From an uncultured Opitutia bacterium (lineage in GTDB: Bacteria; Verrucomicrobiota; Verrucomicrobiia; Opitutales; Opitutaceae), in NCBI GenBank assembly GCA_903872505.1, contig CAIQKV010000026.1, positions 1 to 40,672 of the forward strand: 40,672 bases of DNA. The letters are read 5' to 3'. Under the pieces are notes generated by a model, which saw only the letters and a program-made list of their open reading frames with translations, was not told where the DNA came from and made no database searches. Positions 37,788 through 40,672 of the stretch are shown here, one piece after another (within the stretch, counting starts at the first letter, position 1; each line of letters begins with the position of its first letter). The translations under genes and the position numbers were made by a program.

Positions 37788-37973
37788 GGCGCGGTCTTTG
37801 ACCCGCCCTTGCTCAGCCCCCCCGGGAAAAGTAGATGGATCGAAAGGTGGAGCGCGTTGTCCCCGACGAGATTGCTTTGGGGATGCGGCGCCCTCGCCGT
37901 GTCTCAGGTCCATCCGCGGCGGGGGCGCCGCGGCTCCATTTCGAACTAGGGCGGGTCAAAGACCCCGCCCTAC
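37784..37973. repeat. Nested palindrome mosaic (inverted REP pair) between hisI and lpxA
   Basis: The outer pair is one 25-nt unit at 37784-37808 (plus) and its inverted partner at 37949-37973 (minus). Both read GTAGGGCG, then C or G, then GGTCTTTGACC and CGCCC, differing at one base. Inside lies a second inverted pair: GCGGCGCCCTCGCCG at 37885-37899 and CGGCGGGGGCGCCGC at 37917-37931, with one mismatch. The outer unit overlaps the hisI stop. Open frames across it are in repeat sequence and are not credible genes. No T-rich tail marks a classic terminator, but the stems could end transcripts from both convergent genes. Confidence 0.75.
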
Positions 37974-37998
37974 TCTTCCGCCGTGGTAAATTACCCGC

Positions 37999-38787
37999 TC
38001 AGCTCCCGCCCGGCGCCAGGCCGCGCTCGCTCTGCTGGGCGAAGGTGATGACCCGCGAGAACTCGGCGGTCGCCGCCGACTCGTGCGCGGCGAGTTTCGC
38101 CAGCGCCTGCGAGCGGTTGAGTCCGTCACGGTAGAGGATGCGGTAGACCTGCTTCACGCGCTCGAGCTGCTCGGCGGTGTAGCCGCTGCGCTCGAGGCCG
38201 ACCTTGTTGAAGGCGCGCACCTCGGCCGGCGTGCCGTCCGCGATGAAAAACGGGGGCAGGTCCTGCACGAGCTTGGCCATCGCCGACAGCATGGCGTGGG
38301 CGCCGATCCGGCAGAACTGGTGGATGCCCGCCGCGCCGCCGATCACGACGTGGTCCTCCACCGTGACATGGCCGGCCATCGAGATCGCGTTGCTCATCAC
38401 GATGTGGCTGCCGAGCACGCAGTCGTGCGCGATGTGGCTGTAGGCCAGCACGGTGTTGTCGGAGCCGAGGACGGTGAAGCCGCCGTCGAGGGTGGCGGCG
38501 TTGACGGTGACGTATTCGCGAAAGACGTTGCGGTCGCCGGCGCGCAGCCCGGGGCGGCCGCCCTTGAACTTCAGGTCCTGCGTCTTGCCGCCGATGCAGG
38601 CGTAGGGAAAGACCTCGCACGACCGGCCCAGCGTGGTGAACCCCTCGACCGAGGCGTGGTGGTGGAGCCGCGTCCCGTCGCCAAGCACGACCCCGGCGCC
38701 GACATAGGCCAGCGCGCCGATCTCCACCCCGGCGCCCAGCTGCGCCCCGGGCTCGACGACAGCGGTGGGATGGATGTTGGCGGCCAT
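37999..38787 (-). CDS. lpxA: Acyl-ACP--UDP-GlcNAc O-acyltransferase LpxA
   Basis: First step of lipid A synthesis: moves a hydroxyacyl chain from acyl carrier protein to UDP-GlcNAc. The N-terminal two thirds is a left-handed beta helix of hexapeptide repeats (IHPTAVVEPGAQLGAGVEIGA ...), with YACIGGKTQDLKF, the catalytic histidine region AYSHIAHDCVLG, and the C-terminal helical domain (YTAEQLERVKQVYRILYRDGLNRSQALAKL). It is 262 residues. It begins 4 nt after lpxC-fabZ, in one operon. Confidence 0.96.
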   Translation of the reverse strand: MAANIHPTAVVEPGAQLGAGVEIGALAYVGAGVVLGDGTRLHHHASVEGFTTLGRSCEVFPYACIGGKTQDLKFKGGRPGLRAGDRNVFREYVTVNAATLDGGFTVLGSDNTVLAYSHIAHDCVLGSHIVMSNAISMAGHVTVEDHVVIGGAAGIHQFCRIGAHAMLSAMAKLVQDLPPFFIADGTPAEVRAFNKVGLERSGYTAEQLERVKQVYRILYRDGLNRSQALAKLAAHESAATAEFSRVITFAQQSERGLAPGGS

Positions 38788-38791
38788 GCGC

Positions 38792-40117
38792 TTACTGCTC
38801 TTCCTCGTCCATCACGGCGAACATCATCTCGGCCGACGAGACGACCTGCCCGTCCACGGAGCAGTTGCACTCGGCGGAGGCCAGCTTGTCGCCGCGATAT
38901 TTCACGATCTTGGCGTTGATGATGAGCTGGTCGCCCGGGCGCACCGGCTTGCGGAACTTCACCTTGTCCGCGCTCATGAAGAAGGCGACCTTGCCGGCGT
39001 TGGACGCCCGCCGGAGCATCACGATGCCGGCGGCCTGGGCCATCGCCTCGAGCTGGAGCACGCCGGGCATGACCGGGTTGGTGGGGAAATGCCCCATGAA
39101 ATACGGCTCGTTGATCGTGACATTCTTGACCGCGACCAGCTCGTCCTCGCCGACAAACTCCACCACGCGGTCGAGCATCACGAACGGATACCGGTGCGGG
39201 AGGGTCTCGAGGATGCGGCGGATGTCGAGGGAGGTCTCCGTCGGCAGCACGCCCGCGGGCCGCGGCTTCTTTTTCGGGCCCTTCCGACGCTCCTCGAGCT
39301 TGGCGTAGAGCGCCTTGGTCAGCTCGGCGTTGATGGCATGCCCGGGGCGGGTGGCGACGATGTGCGCCTTGAGCGGCATGCCCAGCAGCACGATGTCGCC
39401 GAGGATATCGAGGATCTTGTGGCGGACGAACTCGTCTTTGAACCGCAGCGGCTCCTTCGAGATGATCTTGTCGCCCTTGATGACGACGGCGCAGTCGAGC
39501 GAGCCGCCCTTGATCTTGCCGAGCTTGAGGAGCTCCTCGATGTCCTCGTAGATCGTGAAGGTGCGCGCGGCGGCGATCTGCGTCATGTAGACGTCGGGGT
39601 CGATCGTCAGCGAGAGGTGCTGGGTGTGGATGCCGCGGTTGTCGGCCGAGGTGCAGGAGACCTTCAGCTCGTCGCAGGGCAGCGCGATGATGGACGAGTC
39701 GCCCTTGGTGACCGAGACAGCGGCGTCGAGCGTGAAGTACTCGCGCTCCTTCGCCTGCTCCAGCGGCTCGCCCTGGAGGATCATGTTCACGAAGGGCTTG
39801 GCCGAGCCGTCCATGATCGGCGGCTCCGAGGCGTTCATCTCGAGCAGGACGTTGTCGATGCCGCAGCCGTTCAGGGCGCTGAGCACGTGCTCGACGGTGT
39901 GGATCTTGGCATGGCCGGACTGGATGGTCGTGGCCCGCACCAGGTCGGTCACAAAATCGATCCGGGGCCGGATTTCCGGGCTGCCGCTGAGGTCGGTGCG
40001 CTTGAAGACGATGCCGTGGTCCGCGGGCGCGGGTTTCATGGTCAGCGTGACCGCCTCGCCCGTGTGCAGCGCGCTGCCTTGGATGGAGACTTCGCGCGCG
40101 AGGGTGCGTTGCTTCAT
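38792..40117 (-). CDS. lpxC-fabZ: LpxC-FabZ fusion: UDP-acyl-GlcNAc deacetylase / hydroxyacyl-ACP dehydratase
   Basis: Residues 1 to about 277 are LpxC, the zinc deacetylase that commits to lipid A, with zinc ligands H73-T-V-E-H77 region (HTVEH) and H233/D237 in [11 protein letters not shown] basic linker at about 277-290 ([11 protein letters not shown]) joins FabZ, residues about 295-441, with active-site H308 in LPHRYPF and E357 in [10 protein letters not shown]. Both active sites look intact. The fusion is known from Bacteroidetes and several other Gram-negative phyla, and couples lipid A and fatty-acid synthesis, which compete for the same hydroxyacyl-ACP. ATG 40117 begins [10 protein letters not shown]; the upstream frame is non-coding. 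Confidence 0.95.
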   Translation of the reverse strand: MKQRTLAREVSIQGSALHTGEAVTLTMKPAPADHGIVFKRTDLSGSPEIRPRIDFVTDLVRATTIQSGHAKIHTVEHVLSALNGCGIDNVLLEMNASEPPIMDGSAKPFVNMILQGEPLEQAKEREYFTLDAAVSVTKGDSSIIALPCDELKVSCTSADNRGIHTQHLSLTIDPDVYMTQIAAARTFTIYEDIEELLKLGKIKGGSLDCAVVIKGDKIISKEPLRFKDEFVRHKILDILGDIVLLGMPLKAHIVATRPGHAINAELTKALYAKLEERRKGPKKKPRPAGVLPTETSLDIRRILETLPHRYPFVMLDRVVEFVGEDELVAVKNVTINEPYFMGHFPTNPVMPGVLQLEAMAQAAGIVMLRRASNAGKVAFFMSADKVKFRKPVRPGDQLIINAKIVKYRGDKLASAECNCSVDGQVVSSAEMMFAVMDEEEQ

Positions 40118-40179
40118 AGGGTGGCAGGAGTCTCGGAAACCCACCCGGCGGAGCGCAAGCGCGGATGTGGCGCGCGGCC

Positions 40180-40207
40180 TTGACACCGCCGGAGCCGTTT
40201 CTTCAAT
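40180..40207 (+). promoter_or_regulatory. Candidate sigma-70 promoter of efp
   Basis: TTGACA (40180-40185, full match to consensus), 16 nt, TTCAAT (40202-40207, four of six). It is followed by a pyrimidine-rich leader of about 40 nt without a Shine-Dalgarno site and the efp ATG at 40255. Confidence 0.5.
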
Positions 40208-40254
40208 CTCGACCCTTTCACCACTTCCCAACCTCCGTCCAACGACCCTCCGTC

Positions 40255-40587
40255 ATGCCCGCAGCCAACGACATCCGCAAAGGCCAAGTCATCAAATTCA
40301 ACGGCGAGCCGCACCTCGTCATGGAAACCCAGCACCGCACGCCTGGAAACCTCCGCGCGTTCGTGCAGGTGAAGATGCGCAACCTCCGCTACGGCAAGGC
40401 GCTCGACCAGCGCTTCGCCTCGACCGAGACGATCGAGGTGCTGCCGACCGAGAAGAAGAGCCTCGAGTTCAGCTACGCCGACCGCGAGGCCTTCGCCTTC
40501 ATCGACCCCGACACCTTTGACCAGATCGAGCTGAGCGCCGAGCTGCTCGGCGACAGCAAGCACTACCTCACCGCCTGGCCGGCCTGA
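40255..40587 (+). pseudogene. efp: Elongation factor P, 3'-truncated
   Basis: EF-P relieves ribosomes stalled at proline runs. Domain I (KOW-like, residues 1 to about 63) and about 45 residues of domain II are present: IRKGQVIKFNGEPHLV, TPGNLRAFVQVKMRNL, and FIDPDTFDQIELSAELLGDSKHYLT. After YLT, where the family continues for about 75 residues, the frame reads AWPA and stops: 110 residues instead of about 185. Domain III and most of domain II are missing. The base composition changes within about 20 nt of the stop. The tip residue that is Lys34 in E. coli is Asn32 here. The gene is either broken by an insertion or cut by an assembly join. If real it is unlikely to work. Confidence 0.8.
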
Positions 40588-40622
40588 CCAATTCAAAAAT
40601 CAGGAAGGATACGGTCGACAAA

Positions 40623-40672
40623 ATGTTGGAAGAGGTAGGCTTGTACGAGGCACGTAACCGTTTTGCCAACAA
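40623..40672 (+). CDS. Start of a Phd/YefM-like antitoxin (runs off the window)
   Basis: ATG 40623 opens a frame reading MLEEVGLYEARNRFAN to the end of the window. VGLYEAKNRL-type starts are common in Phd/YefM antitoxins of type II toxin-antitoxin pairs. AGGAAGG lies about 13 nt before the ATG. Composition is much lower in G+C than efp. Only 16 residues are visible, so the call is tentative. Confidence 0.5.
   Translation, partial: MLEEVGLYEARNRFAN

Noticed and set aside
37798..38134. Small plus-strand frames after hisI
   Set aside because: They lie in the palindrome mosaic and antisense to lpxA, and have no homology-like features.

Overview
The window is high-GC chromosomal DNA (roughly two thirds G+C by eye) that best fits a member of the Verrucomicrobiota, probably the Opitutaceae. 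The reasons are the combination of a full FtsZ-based division and cell-wall (dcw) cluster, an LpxC-FabZ fusion (Gram-negative outer membrane with lipid A), and a block of plant-glycan glycosidases (DUF4038, two alpha-galactosidase-like enzymes). This placement is inference from gene content; there is no rRNA to confirm it. The right edge looks like a break: elongation factor P is cut short and an antitoxin reading frame starts.

Layout: mnmA (plus strand) meets a single minus-strand block of 23 genes running from mraZ (27661) down to a LysE-type exporter (1339). In transcription order this is mraZ, a 76-residue unknown, rsmH, ftsL-like, ftsI, murE, murF, mraY, murD, a LysM protein, ftsW, murG, a murC-murB fusion, ddl, ftsQ, ftsA, ftsZ, a six-hairpin glycosidase, obgE, an MshEN-like protein, a PilB/GspE ATPase, a TPR lipoprotein and lysE. 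Most genes overlap or lie within 35 bases of each other. Upstream of mraZ there is a clean MraZ operator of four TGGGN boxes at a 10-bp period. The MurE residues predict a meso-diaminopimelate peptidoglycan.

From 27929 to 36381 the plus strand carries a methionine-sulfoxide repair pair (free-Met-R-sulfoxide reductase and MsrA), then a carbohydrate block: a DUF5060/DUF4038 glycosidase, a compositionally odd small lipoprotein, and two different alpha-galactosidase-like enzymes that share a 50-bp upstream element. The right end holds sixA (minus), a DUF971 protein and hisI (plus), lpxA and lpxC-fabZ (minus), and a divergent, truncated efp.

The most unusual structure is a family of short palindromes headed by GTAG, which fits the REP/REPIN definition. 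Copies lie upstream of mnmA, twice inside the mnmA reading frame (both in phase, adding residues to the protein), after the odd lipoprotein, and as a nested mosaic between hisI and lpxA, where one copy supplies the hisI stop codon. Other points of interest are the MurC-MurB fusion that keeps a perfect internal Shine-Dalgarno site, candidate leaderless promoters, and the efp break. No tRNA, rRNA, CRISPR array or complete insertion sequence was seen.
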